This document shows positions 23,301 to 34,461 of a stretch of 64,000 nt of DNA, piece after piece (positions within the stretch are counted from its first letter, which is position 1; each line of letters starts with the position of its first letter). The notes beneath the pieces were generated by a model, which did no database searches, was not told the origin of the DNA, and saw only the letters and a list, made by a program, of their open reading frames with translations. The translations under genes were made by a program, and so were the position numbers. Source of the DNA: Conoideocrella luteorostrata (taxonomy: Eukaryota; Ascomycota; Sordariomycetes; Hypocreales; Clavicipitaceae); assembly GCA_032433595.1 (NCBI GenBank), contig JASWJB010000025.1, positions 62,001-126,000 on the forward strand. The letters are read 5' to 3'.

Positions 23301-24020
23301 TACGAGGCGCATTGATTGCACCGCGGTAGATTTAATGCAGCATCCACCGACACGAAGTAAAGTACGACGTAGTCAGTAGTTTATCCGCCAGCGTCAGGGG
23401 CGTTTGCGAGCCCCTGACGCTGCCGCATGACCGTTGCTGTGGCCCGTTTTGTTTCTTCGAATGACATTGCAACAAACTATGGAGTACGGAGTACGGAGTG
23501 GTGCTCCGTAGGAGATGCCACAAATGCCAGCCAATTGGCTGGCGTTCAGCACAGACACTCGCGCACATCTTGGAACGATCATCTCCGTACTACGTAGTTT
23601 TGATGTCGCAGCGACAATCCACGGCCGCCATTGACCTGATCAGAAAACAAATCCTCAACCTACGGAGCAGCTTGCACACTCTCCGCACTAAAGTAAATTA
23701 CTCCGTACTCCATAGTGGGAAGCGCTTCAGGTTTGGAAGCGGACGGTTGGTGGAACTGGCCGCTCATTGCGGGCTGCCCATGTCCTGAAGCTTGGACAAT
23801 GTCTCATCTCTGCTTTCTTCTTACTTTGCCGACTGGTGATCGCCACAAAACTTTAGTTACTCTCCCTTTCCATTAACGAATATTTCCCCCATCTCGCCAC
23901 ACCTCTTTCGATTGAGCCATTCTACGACCGAGTAACGACACTCTTTGGATCACTCATCCCCCCCTGCAGCAAACTTCAGCCTCCCGAAGCTAGGCGACAC
24001 CAAATGGACATGCTGCCGTC
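20361..24020. other. gene-poor 3.7-kb region
   Basis: I see no convincing gene. Open frames at 20410-20835 (-), 22403-22780 (+) and a 37-codon frame at 21868-21981 (+) have no recognisable domain. TACGGAGTAC-type elements are dense at 23485-23494 and around 23580-23715, close to the mannosidase promoter. The last 250 bp before 24021 are pyrimidine-rich, as expected for a leader. Confidence 0.5.
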
Positions 24021-25890
24021 ATGTTGACCTACGTCCAAGGACCAGCAGCCCGGCGCTACATCGCCCTTGCTCTCTTCCTCCTTCTCGCCGTCGCCCTCTG
24101 GCATGGATTTGCATCTAACCGCCTCCGTCTGAGCTCTTCTTCGTCATCTACACAATCTTGGCCTTCGTCGTCCTCGTCCTCGTCCTCTGCGTCGTCCCCT
24201 CCGTCCCACGGCGATATCCCGTACATCCCCAGCACCATAGACTGGAGCAAAGCCAAGATCTTCCACCCACCCAACAGTATCTCGCCACTGCCATCTGGGA
24301 AGCCCAAGACACTGCCCAGAGTCCAAGCTCGGCCTGCCTCGGACGGCAAAAGCAGCAAAAATAGCAAAAATAGCATTTCCAAGGCACGAAAGGAAGCCGT
24401 CAGGAAGGCATTTGTCAAAAGCTGGAATGCCTATAAGCAGTATGCCTGGGGCAAGGACGAACTCATGCCGTTATCCGGCAAGGGCAAGACCACTTTTTCC
24501 GGCTGGTCCGCGCAGCTTGTCGATGCTCTAGACTCATTATGGATTATGGGTCTGAAGGACGATTTCTATCACGCCGTAAAGGAAGTCGCCAAGATCAATT
24601 GGTCCAAGTACGACGGGGGTCCGATCAACGTCTTTGAGGTTACGATTCGCTATCTCGGCGGGCTGCTTTCGGCATACGACCTATCGCAGGAGAAAGTGCT
24701 TCTCAAAAAGGCCATCGAGCTCGGCGATGTCTTGTACATGGCGTTTGATACGCCAAACCGATTGCCCACGCATTGGCTCAACTATGAAAACGCCAAGAAT
24801 GGCGAAACCACGGGCGACTCTAGCATTTCCGGCGCTGCCAGCGGTTCCCTGTGTGTTGAATTCACCCGCCTCAGCCAGATTACCGGAGATCCCAAGTACT
24901 ACGATGCGACGGAGCGCGTCAAGCAGTTCTTTTACCAGTACCAGAATCAAACCAGGGCGCCTGGCCTGTGGCCGTGGGACATGAACTTCCGCACGGGCAA
25001 GATCGTAGATGGCTTCTTTACATTTGGCGCCGGTGCGGATTCACAGTACGAGTATCTCGCCAAAATGCACGCGCTCTTGGGCGGCCTGGACCCGGAATAT
25101 GTGGAAATGACAACCAGAGCATTGGACGCCGGTCGGGATCTTCTGCTATTCAAGCCCATGACTCCACAGGATGACGATATTCTCATGTCTGGCAATTACG
25201 ATGCCACTGCGACCCAGCGTGAGTCGACAGGGCAGATGCAGCATCTGACGTGCTTTGTGGGCGGCATGTACGCTCTTGCCGGAAAGCTAGTTGAGCGCAA
25301 GGACTATGTTGACTTGGCTGCTCGCCTTACAGCCGGATGCGTTTGGGGCTACGACTCCTTTCCGACGAACATTATGCCTGAGTCGACCGAGCTGGTCAAG
25401 TGTGAGAAGATGGACGCGCCATGTCCCTACAAGAAGGACCTGTACCCTTCAGTGGGTAGCAATAAGCTTCCGGGAGGGCTCCTGCGAGTCGAAAGTCCCC
25501 GATACTTGTTGAGGCCCGAAGGCATAGAGAGCGTGTTTTACATGTGGCGCGTCACGGGGGATACCGTGTGGCGCGATGCGGCGTGGCGAATGTGGGAAGG
25601 GATTGTGAAGGAGGCCGAGACGGAGCTGGCCTTTGCCTCTCTCGTAGACGTAACCGTGCGTGGTGGTGCCAAGGAAGACGCCATGGAGGTAGGGGTTCCA
25701 GATCCTCACATCACCATTTTTACAAGGAGACGCCGTGTTGAAAAAGCTAACTTGTTCTTCTTAGACATTCTGGCTAGCCGAAACGACCAAATATTTCTAC
25801 CTTACTTTTGAGGACGAGAGCGTTATTAACCTCGACGAATGGGTGTTCAACACGGAAGCGCACCCCTTGAAACGGCCTGCTGGGTCTTAG
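24021..25890 (+). CDS. class I alpha-1,2-mannosidase (GH47), ER/Golgi
   Basis: Two exons, 24021-25688 and 25765-25890, encode 597 residues. GH47 enzymes remove alpha-1,2-linked mannose from N-glycans in the ER or Golgi lumen. The protein is type II: short cytosolic N terminus, a membrane anchor at about residues 12-32 ([19 protein letters not shown]), a Ser-rich stem, then the catalytic barrel with [15 protein letters not shown], the acid residues in [15 protein letters not shown] and [16 protein letters not shown], two cysteines (CVGG, CVWGYD) and [18 protein letters not shown]. The 3' exon is needed: splicing a 76-bp intron (GTAGGG...TTCTTAG) joins DAME to [17 protein letters not shown] and ends [13 protein letters not shown], the conserved GH47 end; without it the frame continues into junk. 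ER versus Golgi subtype cannot be decided from sequence reading. Confidence 0.93.
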
Positions 25891-26238
25891 GCTCAAGAAA
25901 ACTTGAACTTGTGTAATATACTTGGCATTTTGCATGCATATTATGTATATACATTGCAGTAACATATACGTACGGCTCTTTTACTTAGACTGCCTGCCGG
26001 CTCTTTTTTTGTTTATTAGATTGGTATTTTTGGGGTAGGGCATTTAGCGAATAGAAAAACGCACATGGTTTCACTTGATACGGTGGCTGTTGCCCGTGGG
26101 AGGGCATTCCCGGTTTGATCGGCACTATGAGATGGCGGGTCAGCGCCTTAATTCTTTACATTGTATTTTGAAATGGCGCATTTAAAAAAAAAGGTCGAAC
26201 CTATTAAGAGACGACGATGATATCGACACTGATGTGGC
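25891..26238. other. intergenic between convergent genes
   Basis: About 350 bp between the mannosidase stop and the end of the small minus-strand gene. AT-rich in part; probably 3' UTRs. Nothing else seen. Confidence 0.55.
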
Positions 26239-26777
26239 TCAAACCCTGCAGCTGCTTTCACACGGTTCCAATCTTGTTGTCCATTCAATGTCTTGACCAC
26301 TTGGCTGCACCAGCACAGTCTCCTGGCAGGATGGCAGGATGGCCGAAGTCATCCATGTCTTTCGGATAGTTACGCAATTCGCATACATGCTGGCGGCGAA
26401 GTCAGCGGCGAGGCGCAGCTGGTGCTCAGCTCGAAGAATGATTCCCACGGCTTCACGGGCTAACCAAGGAATGAGACAAGAATGACAGAGGGAAAAGAAA
26501 GAAAAAGAAAAAAAAGCTTAAACATACCACTTGGCTGCTTCGTGCAGGAGCTCGCGTAGAAGCTCTCCATGATCCCATCACATTGCTCTACCTCTCGCAG
26601 CCCACGGACGAATCCTAGCTTGATCGTCGACGGAGACTGATCGCGCCTTTTCATTATCTCACACACTGGCTGAATAGTAGCGTTAGTAGCACCAGTCGAT
26701 CAATGCTCCAGATCAATCTGCTTTCATGGATTAACTGGCAGCCGAAAGGGCAGTACACGGCACACTTGTTCAGCCAT
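26239..26777 (-). CDS. small protein of unknown function, three exons (tentative)
   Basis: Proposed exons 26777-26766, 26669-26528 and 26459-26239 would encode 124 residues. The support is splice-based: a CTAACGCTACTATTCAG branch-acceptor unit precedes exon 2, and intron 2 (GTATGT, long pyrimidine tract, GGTTAG, 68 bp) joins two smooth frames into QPSAREAVGIILRAEHQLRL. The first exon is only MAEQ and rests on a GTGTGC donor, so the true start is uncertain. The product has several scattered cysteines and no signal peptide, membrane helix or known domain. I do not recognise it. It might be a lineage-specific gene or a fragment of a larger one. Confidence 0.4.
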
Positions 26778-27193
26778 ACTGCCTTGCCTTGCCTTGCCTT
26801 GTATGCGGCGCAAGACCGAAGTTCACTTGAGTGTAGTTACCTACATGCTGTGCATTTCACGTGCAAAGTTGCCAAGAAAGGGGAAAGGAACCCGTTCTAC
26901 ATGATGGCTTTCCTAAAAATCACCCTGATGTTGTCGAAGAATGCATTCACTGCGGACTACGGAGTACCTGTGCAGTAGATAAACACCAGCATCGAAACAC
27001 CTGCCGAGCGGGTTACCAGTCTCGGTCTCCGGGCCAGGTCGCTCGAATCCCGCCATGACCTCACCACTAAGCCGTCCGAGGTAACTACTTACCCACACTA
27101 ACGATCACAACCTCACACGACACATCTGCCTGCAACAGGCGTCACAATTCGCTCGTCCTGCCCGGCCCCCCCTCCCGTGATGAAGCACCAGGC
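26778..27193. promoter_or_regulatory. intergenic upstream of J-protein gene
   Basis: No gene. It holds four tandem GCCTT units (26781-26800), a TACGGAGTAC element at 26958-26967 and a C-rich stretch just before the J-protein ATG. It should contain the J-protein promoter and possibly that of the small minus-strand gene. Confidence 0.5.
26781..26800 (+). repeat. GCCTT x4 microsatellite
   Basis: Four perfect tandem copies of GCCTT next to the proposed start of the small minus-strand gene. Confidence 0.8.
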
Positions 27194-28152
27194 ATGCCCG
27201 TCCGCCTCGCTGCTCGTCGCGCCATCCAGCCAACCTCACCAATAACCTGTTCGCTATTCATACCCTGTAGCAGACCGTTCAACACCTCGCCCCGGATACA
27301 AGCCGACTTCGCAACTAAGAACCATTATGAACGCCTCAACATCAGACAAGATGCCTCCCCTGGCGAAATCAAAAAGTAAGCCCCTCCTCTCCCATCTCCT
27401 CTGAACCCAAAAAAAAAAAAAATTATGTATATACATATCTATGATAGCGCAATTAACTTTGAAGCACCAAAAACAGATCGTTCTACTCGCTCTCCAAATC
27501 GCATCATCCAGATGTGAATCGGTTCGATCCAAACGCCGCCCAGAACTTCTCCCTAATCTCTGAATCATATACCATCCTTTCAGATCCCTCCCGCAGGGCC
27601 CAATACGACCGTGACGTCCTACGATTGCATGCCCAAAACCAGCCCTCCCACCCCAGAGGATCATATCATAGCTCCAATCCCGCCGGCGGCCGCTCTCCAT
27701 CTGGATTGTCCAGAAGGAGGGGGACATTTCGTGGCCCCCCTCCCAGCTTCTATAGGAATGGTGGATGGGGTGCTCAAGGAGATAAGCGCCAAAAGGCACA
27801 TGCGGAGTCAACGTCCACACGAGATTCACAGGAGTCTACACAAGGACCATGGGGAAATTCGTTCGCCCAACAATACGGTGGCATGGGTCCCGGCTCGAAT
27901 CCGTTTGGTGCGAACAGAAAAGACGACACGGTGCCACATTTTGACAAAGAAGGCCACATAAAGACGCATCAGAGGGAGGACGAGCGGCGGTGGCAGAGGC
28001 GGGCTATGGGGGATGACGATGTAGAGTTTGAGCCGCAGACGAGTTTGGCAGGCCATTTTTTCATCGTCGCGGGCATACTTGGCGCGACATTTATTGCGCC
28101 GCTTGTCTATTTACAGGTTGTGAAATGGGGAAAACAAAAGGAGAGGAACTGA
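27194..28152 (+). CDS. DnaJ-domain protein, probably mitochondrial and membrane-anchored
   Basis: Two exons, 27194-27375 and 27477-28152, encode 285 residues. The first 40 residues are rich in Arg/Ser/Pro without acids (VRLAARRAIQP, CSRPFNTSPR), like a mitochondrial presequence. A J domain follows (about 44-108): NHYERLNIRQDASPGEIKK, then after the splice SFYSLSKSHHPDVN with the HPD motif at residues 71-73 that stimulates Hsp70 ATPase, and ISESYTILSDPSRRAQYD. The middle is Gly/Ser/Arg-rich and low-complexity, and one hydrophobic helix lies near the C terminus (HFFIVAGILGATFIAPLVYL) before a basic tail. The intron starts GTAAGC, contains a run of 13 A and ends ACAG. Likely a co-chaperone for mitochondrial Hsp70; the exact yeast counterpart is not clear. 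Confidence 0.85.
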
Positions 28153-28551
28153 ACACGGATGCGCATGGGTCAAGCCATGACCATTGAATGCAAAATAGAG
28201 ACATGACAGTGACGGGAGTTATATGTACATGTGACAGGGCATTTTGTATCCGGGTGTTTGGTATCATATCTAAAGGCGTCTATGGTTGAACTCTAGTAGA
28301 TAGCTTTACAATCAACAAAAAGCTTTAGCTGCTAGTAACCGTCGTGAGAAATACTTTTTTTTAACTATTATTTAGATTGTGACTTCTCACTCCTACATCT
28401 ACACAGGGAAGCCTCTAAACCCCAATGCTAATAAATTTTGAAGTACGATACAAAAGCTTACGCATTCGCGCAGCTTTGATTGGAGGAGGGAGTATCCCAA
28501 CAGCGTGTGGCGGACACTGCTGGAACAGGACATGTCGGGAGTTTAAGCTTT
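28153..28551. other. intergenic between convergent J-protein and porin genes
   Basis: About 400 bp, AT-rich, between two 3' ends. Presumed UTRs; nothing else identified. Confidence 0.55.
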
Positions 28552-30031
28552 TTAACCCTCAAAGGTAAAGCTAGCACCGAGCTGCAGAAACAGGTTAGCA
28601 GGAGGATATAAGATTCAATGACGAAACAGGCTCATTATGTCCGTACCTTGTGGGTAGCCTGATCCAGCTTCTGAGTGTCGAAAGAGCCACCAAGACCCAG
28701 AGTAACACCCTCGCGGAGAAGGACGTTGTAGGCAAGGGCAGCAATACCGCGGTCGTTGATCTTGACCTGTGTGAGAGAAATTACATGTCAGCATTACTAG
28801 TTTCGCCAGGGGCAAGGTGGATAGGCTGGGAGATTCAAACCTTGGCGAAAGAGACGGGGTCAATGCGGTACTTGCTGGCAACCTCAAGACCGACAGCATT
28901 GCCGGTCTTGGAGTTCCAGGTAGCCTTGGCACCGGCCTCAACCTGGCTGTTGACCTTGTGGTAGTAAGAAGCGGCAAAGACGCTCAGGTTGTCGGTGGCG
29001 GTGACGGCAGCGCTGTACTGGGGAGCAGCATAACCAACAGCAGCGCTGTAGGCAGTAACGGCGGCCTTGTTGACATCGTAGCCGGCGGAGGCACCGGCAA
29101 GGAAACCCTCGTGACCGACAACGGCATCTACGTTAGCGACGGGGCCCTTCAGGAGGTCGAAGAAAGCACGACCGTGGAAACCGGGCTGCTTGAAGAGGAC
29201 GTTGAACTTGGCGCCCTTGCCGGCGGTGGCGGGAAGGAAGTTGAACAGACCCTCGAGCTTGAGACCCTTGGCAAGGGTGTCGTTGACCTCAAGCTTGGTG
29301 TCGAGGGCATTGGCGGTGTTCCAGGTCTGAGTCAAGGTGAGGCCTGTACGGGTGGTATACCACGTTAGCAGCTGAGCGTAGCCAGGTTGCACAAAAACAG
29401 CGAATTCGAGCGGCCAACCGGTTCCGGGGCCGAGAACGCGCGACACAAAAAGGGTTGGCATTGAACGACTTTGCCCTCTACCAGGGTGACGGGGAGGTTT
29501 GGGGCGGGGTGTTTTACCGGAAGGCTTGTCGGTGTATTTTCCCTCAATCTGTAGTTTAATCCACGTCGTTAGTTCAAGTTCCAATATTGAACACCGCCAG
29601 CTTGGAATCTTCCATTGATAGCCAGAAGCCTGTAACCACGAGCTTCTCATCGTCAGCTGGACTTGCGGGGCAATACGTTTACTTACAGCAGCGGAAGTGG
29701 CCTTCTCGTGGCTGGACTTGCCAGTCACCTTGAAGGCGACGCCATTGGGAGCAGTGTCCTTGAACTCGAAGGTAGTAGCGGACAGGTGATAGAAATCCTT
29801 GTTGAGCAACTGTGATAAACAAGAGGTCATGTCAGCATCATGTTCTCGGTGCCTAAGTAGCACGGCATTGGGCCGTGTCGGCGAGTCACCGGGAAGAAGA
29901 GGAAAAAAGCTGTGAGCTCAATGGCAGCTTAAAGCCGAGGAGCAACAGAGTCAGGAGCTTGTTTAGGGAAGGAATAGGGCGCATACGTCGTTAGCCGGCT
30001 TGGCAATGTCGGAGAAGGCAGGGACAGACAT
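28552..30031 (-). CDS. mitochondrial outer-membrane porin (VDAC)
   Basis: Six exons, 30031-29987, 29809-29687, 29548-29518, 29343-28841, 28766-28647 and 28581-28552, encode 283 residues, exactly the size of fungal VDAC. It forms the beta-barrel channel for metabolites and ATP in the outer mitochondrial membrane. The N-terminal helix (MSVPAFSDIAKPANDLLNKDFYH) is followed by alternating amphipathic strands; the family signature near residue 225 and the terminal strand LGASFTFEG are present. Exon 3 has only 31 nt (IEGKYTDKPSG) and exon 6 only 30 nt, both supported by clean GT/AG borders and by conserved protein sequence across the joins (for example PSG-LTLTQTWNTAN and SFAK-VKINDRGIAALAYN). Highly biased, C-rich third positions suggest strong expression. 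Confidence 0.95.
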
Positions 30032-32060
30032 TTTGACTGAAGGGGAAGGAAGACGTGAGAGCGTGAAGAAGAATTGGTATATGGAGTTGCGAAAAGAAGG
30101 GTGACGATGTGGTGATACGGTTGTGATGGGCAAGGAGATTGATGACCGGTGCCAAACAGAGGTGGGAAGTTTTCGGGTCCCCCAAAGGATAGAGGGAAAA
30201 TGTCGGGTTATGCGCGACGTTTGTTGATTGGGCAGTGCCTGAATAGGGGTCCACTTTGCGTCTTTGCGAGACGCACGCCGTTGGGGCCAGCAGCCGCTTC
30301 TTTGTACCGAGTACGGAGTATTGGGTGCTGGACTCGGGAACAGGTGTGGTACGGAGTAGTTCCTGGCAATGGATGTGAAAGGCAAGAAGAGACGGGGCCG
30401 TGGTAAGACGAGACACACTAGGCACTGAATGTGCATGAAATCGACATCTCTTAGGTTTGTTCAGGGATCGCAGTACATGGTTCGCCAAGATGCACCCTAC
30501 ATACAATACCCGGTTGCTTGAGTCCTCCATACATGTGCTGTATGGAATATGTCATTCTCCATCGAAGTCTTGATATTGATCTAAATACATACTTAGCTGG
30601 AGCATAGCTCTATGCTCGCTGCGAGGCACTATATACCATTTTCAATCAAACGATGTCAATACCTGGAATACTTGGACATCATCATCACTTACCACACATA
30701 TTTGAAACGACCCTTTATGCCTGACCACTTCCAACACAATTCCTCGGGATGAGCAGCTCAACAAAATTGGACGGAGCCAATTCATCATGCAAAAACGCCA
30801 TCGGCGGCCATCTCAAAGAATTAGTTCGTCATGCGCCATTCTTGACAGCCCCGTGAATCAAACAGTCTAACCCACACAAATCTGTACACCGCATGTCTCT
30901 TTCCGGGCTTTTCACTGCCTCTAATTTTAGGTCGGTCCTGCGCGGGGAAAACATGACTCGATGAGCATCATCTAATGCTCGGTTGCGCAATAGCACAAGG
31001 GGATTATTTAATAGTTGCCGAACGTGCAACTAATACTATCCCGTGCCTGGGAGGGTGCTATTCACCATTACTGCATACACAGACACAACCAGCTTGGGGA
31101 TTCGACACTACATATCAGGACGGTGCCATCATTTCCGTCATTTCCTGACCCATGTTAATTTGCAGTATCAATGCCCCATCGCTACTTCGCGCCAATCGTA
31201 CCCGCCATAGCCCACGTGGGCGTCTTTTGGGTGGAATACGGGAGCCTGAGTGAATGTGATCTACGCCACCCACCTGCATCGAGCATAATTCAGCCTGCCA
31301 ACCGTCCTCCCATCACATTAGACTATTTTGACCTCCCTTAGTAGTAATTTCTTCATATTTAGTTCCGTATGATGTATTTCAGAGTCTGACTTGAGACAAT
31401 TCGCTTGTTTGACATGATGGGTCTACCATCATCCTGGTGGGGACTTCGTAGGGGAGACGGAACAATACCGCGCCACCCCTTGTGTATGCTTTTCAGGCTT
31501 CAGAGGTGTTTTGTCGCCAATGCTCTAGCCAAGTTGGATACGGTAATGAATGGTATCGTTACTTTTCTCTATTCACCACTAGGTGCATGGAGAATCACCG
31601 ACACGCAACTAAACGGCCCGACTTACAAAAGACCAAAGGTGATGTACGCATCGGGACCTATCGAGGCCGTCTATTGCTATCACGAAACCCGCGAACCTCG
31701 TCCGAACAAAAAGTTCGAGAAAATGACTGACAATCTTTTTCCACCCTTAAGGAGTATGCTACTGACATGCAAATACAATCTCGGCTTATAACAGAGATGG
31801 CATAGCCATGCTGACACGCAGCCATGCTGACACGCGGCCACGCTGGTATAACAACTGGCACCTGTTAACTATCCATGACAGATCTATTGCATCTCAAAAC
31901 CTCCATAATCTAAGACGCCTCTAAAGACATAGCAACATGTAACACTTCATATGCTTAAGCGTAAATACCCAGATGTGACACTCCTCTCCCTTTATCTTTT
32001 CTGATTCTATGTCACTTGTATACGTCTCGCCCATTTTCAGGTCAGTACAACTAGCCACCT
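30032..32060. other. intergenic upstream of porin
   Basis: Two kilobases without a supported gene. The porin promoter must lie next to 30031. TACGGAGTA-type elements occur near 30312-30320 and 30350. Two copies of a 16-bp unit lie at 31804-31835. Open frames at 29963-30530 (-) and 31405-31791 (+) have no domain. Confidence 0.5.
31804..31835 (+). repeat. 16-bp tandem repeat x2
   Basis: Two perfect tandem copies of AGCCATGCTGACACGC, followed by a partial, diverged third copy (GGCCACGCTGG). Confidence 0.85.
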
Positions 32061-34461
32061 TTATACGGCGTTGTCGTACTTGTCGTTGTGGGTAGAAATG
32101 GCTCTGCAGTTTGTCAGTAGTGAAAACCTGTCAAGTAATTGTAGTGATACACACCTGCCGCTGGGATCGCTCTGTTGGGACCATGTAGGCGTCCATCGCA
32201 TAACAGTCGACGCGCACGAAGGAGGGAAATGCTCGTCAAACATCAGGCGGTACCAGTAACTGTGTATTGATTTAGTCCCAAGTCTTTCCATTCACTCTTC
32301 ACGAAGAATATAAGGTCACTTACGCCTCTTTAGTATCGGGGATATCAGTACCCCATTCAGTCTTGGGGTTCTTCATCATCTCATCGGTAACATGCAGCTC
32401 GGCGTTGTCCTTTAGGGCATCGATCCAGCCGTAGCCAACACCGTCAGAGAATTGCTCCTTTTGGCGCCAGAGGATCTTCTCAGGTAGATAAGGTGCCGTC
32501 TCGGGCTCGTCGGTAGTGTCGAATGCCTTTCGCAAAATGTACTTCTCCATACGGTCTTTTGTGATCATCTTGTCTTGGGGATCGATGGCCATGGAAGTCT
32601 CAATGAACTAAAGGAGAAATATTGTCAGTTACTGAGTGTTGTAAGCCACGTGATTGGGACAACAAACCTCCTTGTCGAGAAATGGAACTCGAGCTTCCAG
32701 GCCCCAAGCAGAAGTAGACTTGTTAGCCCGCAGGCAGTCGGCAAAGTGCAAGTTCTTAACACGGCGGACAGTCTCCTCGTGGAAAGCCTTCTTGTCGGGG
32801 GCAGCGTGGAAGTACAAGTATCCACCAAAGATCTCGTCGCTACCCTCACCACTTAGCACCATCTTGACTCCCATAGCCTTGATCTTTCTGGATAACAGAT
32901 ACATGGGGGTGGAAGCGCGTATAGTAGTGACATCATACGTCTCGAGGTGGAATATGACATCAGAAAGAGCGTTGAGACCGTCCTCGATGGTGAAAGTCAT
33001 GACGTGATGCTTGGTGCCCAAAAACTTGGCTACCTCAAGGGCAGCCTTGTTGTCAGGTGATCCTGGCAGACCAATTGAGAATGAGTTGAGTTGAGGAAGA
33101 TAGGTAACAGTGGAGAGTTTGTCATCATCGTCAATACCCACAAGGCCTTCACCCAAATCTGGGTTGCCAACGGGTTCAACGCCACCGTTAGCCGCAAGAG
33201 CTTCCTGCTTGAGACGAAGGGTCTCGCGCTGAGCAATTGCAGCAACCAGGCTGGAGTCCAACCCACCAGATAGCAATACGCCATAGGGGACCTCAGCCAT
33301 AAGTCTCTTTCTAACAGACTTTTCCAGGGCATGGCGCAGAACCTTGTAGTCGACAGGCGTTGACGGGACGTTGGTGGGATCCCACCAGGTAGGCTTGAAG
33401 TAACGAGTCGTCTGGCGGGTTTTTGAGTCGTAGACGTGACCAGGGGGGAATGGAACAATCTTGTCGCAGACGCTGTGAAGGCACTTCAGCTCGGATGCGA
33501 AGTAAACAGTATCTGGCTCTTTCCAACTCCAGCCCTGGTAAAGAGTAGTGATGCCAATTGGGTCTCGGGCAGCGATGGTTCGATCCTGCTTCTTATCGTA
33601 AAGAACGAAAGAGAACATGCCGTCGAGGTGGTTGGGAGCATCGAGTCCATATTCGGTGTACTAAAATTAAGGGTACGATTAGCTGCAGATTCTCTCTTGT
33701 CTATTACAAATGGGTGGTGTAAACATACCAGAGGAATGATGACTTCGCAGTCAGAGGTAGTCTTGAAGTGGTACATATGTTTCAGGTTCTTTCTAACCAA
33801 ACGGTGGTTATAGATTTCACCGTTGACGGCAAGAACAAGCGATTCATCCTCGTTTGTCAGAGGTTGAGCACCGGACTCTAGATGTTAGGTTAGATAATGG
33901 CAAGCCCTTGCAAAAAAAAAACACCACATTAGAATGTCAAGCCTTACCAACGCCGACAATGCTCAGACGCTCATGACACAAGACTGTGAAAACGACAGAT
34001 TAGAATTTATCCCAGTGCAGTCTCAGCTACAGAAAACCTACTTGTGTTGTTAGAAGTGATGCTTCCGCCTATTCGAATACATCGTCAGTAATTGGTCGAC
34101 TGCAAAGAGCTCTCGGTAGTTTCATGCATGAACATACTCCAATCCGGACCACGGTGGCGGATTCTATAGCCGCTGCGTCAGTACGTGCTACGCCACATAA
34201 TGTTACAACAAAGAACTCACTGCTTGGCAAGCCTAAGGGCAGTCGGCTTGAACTTCTGTACATTAGGATGACTGCGCGATTCAGCCTGTCAGTAAATGTT
34301 CCCGAACATTTTGCGAACACATTGGTGGGGTGAACGTCGGTGACTCGAGTGCGGCGACCGATCGGACTGCCCCTCCAAAGCACAAAAATAAAAGTGCGGC
34401 CGAATGCGGGAGGAGGTCTCGAGGCTCAAACTTACCAATGACAGGCGAATATCCCACACAT
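32061..34461 (-). CDS. asparagine synthetase (glutamine-hydrolysing)
   Basis: Ten exons, 34461-34436, 34271-34221, 34163-34138, 34068-34042, 33983-33948, 33877-33729, 33660-32668, 32607-32324, 32259-32155 and 32103-32061, encode 579 residues. The enzyme makes asparagine from aspartate with ATP and glutamine. Cys2 of MCGIFACH is the class II glutaminase nucleophile; [19 protein letters not shown] and NGEIYNH line the glutaminase site; [12 protein letters not shown] is the ATP pyrophosphatase loop of the synthetase half, with [16 protein letters not shown] and [11 protein letters not shown] after it. The 5' part is split into five exons of 26-51 nt, each fixed by splice sites and by conserved protein across the joins; the second exon uses the CGCAG acceptor 12 nt inside the first possible AG to keep frame ([14 protein letters not shown]). 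A TGAGTCA Gcn4/CPC1-type site lies 234 bp upstream, fitting amino-acid control. Confidence 0.93.

Noticed and set aside
26986..27056. tRNA-like GCTCGAATCCCGC motif
   Set aside because: Resembles a T arm but no acceptor, D or anticodon stems can be paired.
31405..31791. 128-codon plus-strand frame
   Set aside because: No domain and unlike neighbouring genes; likely chance.
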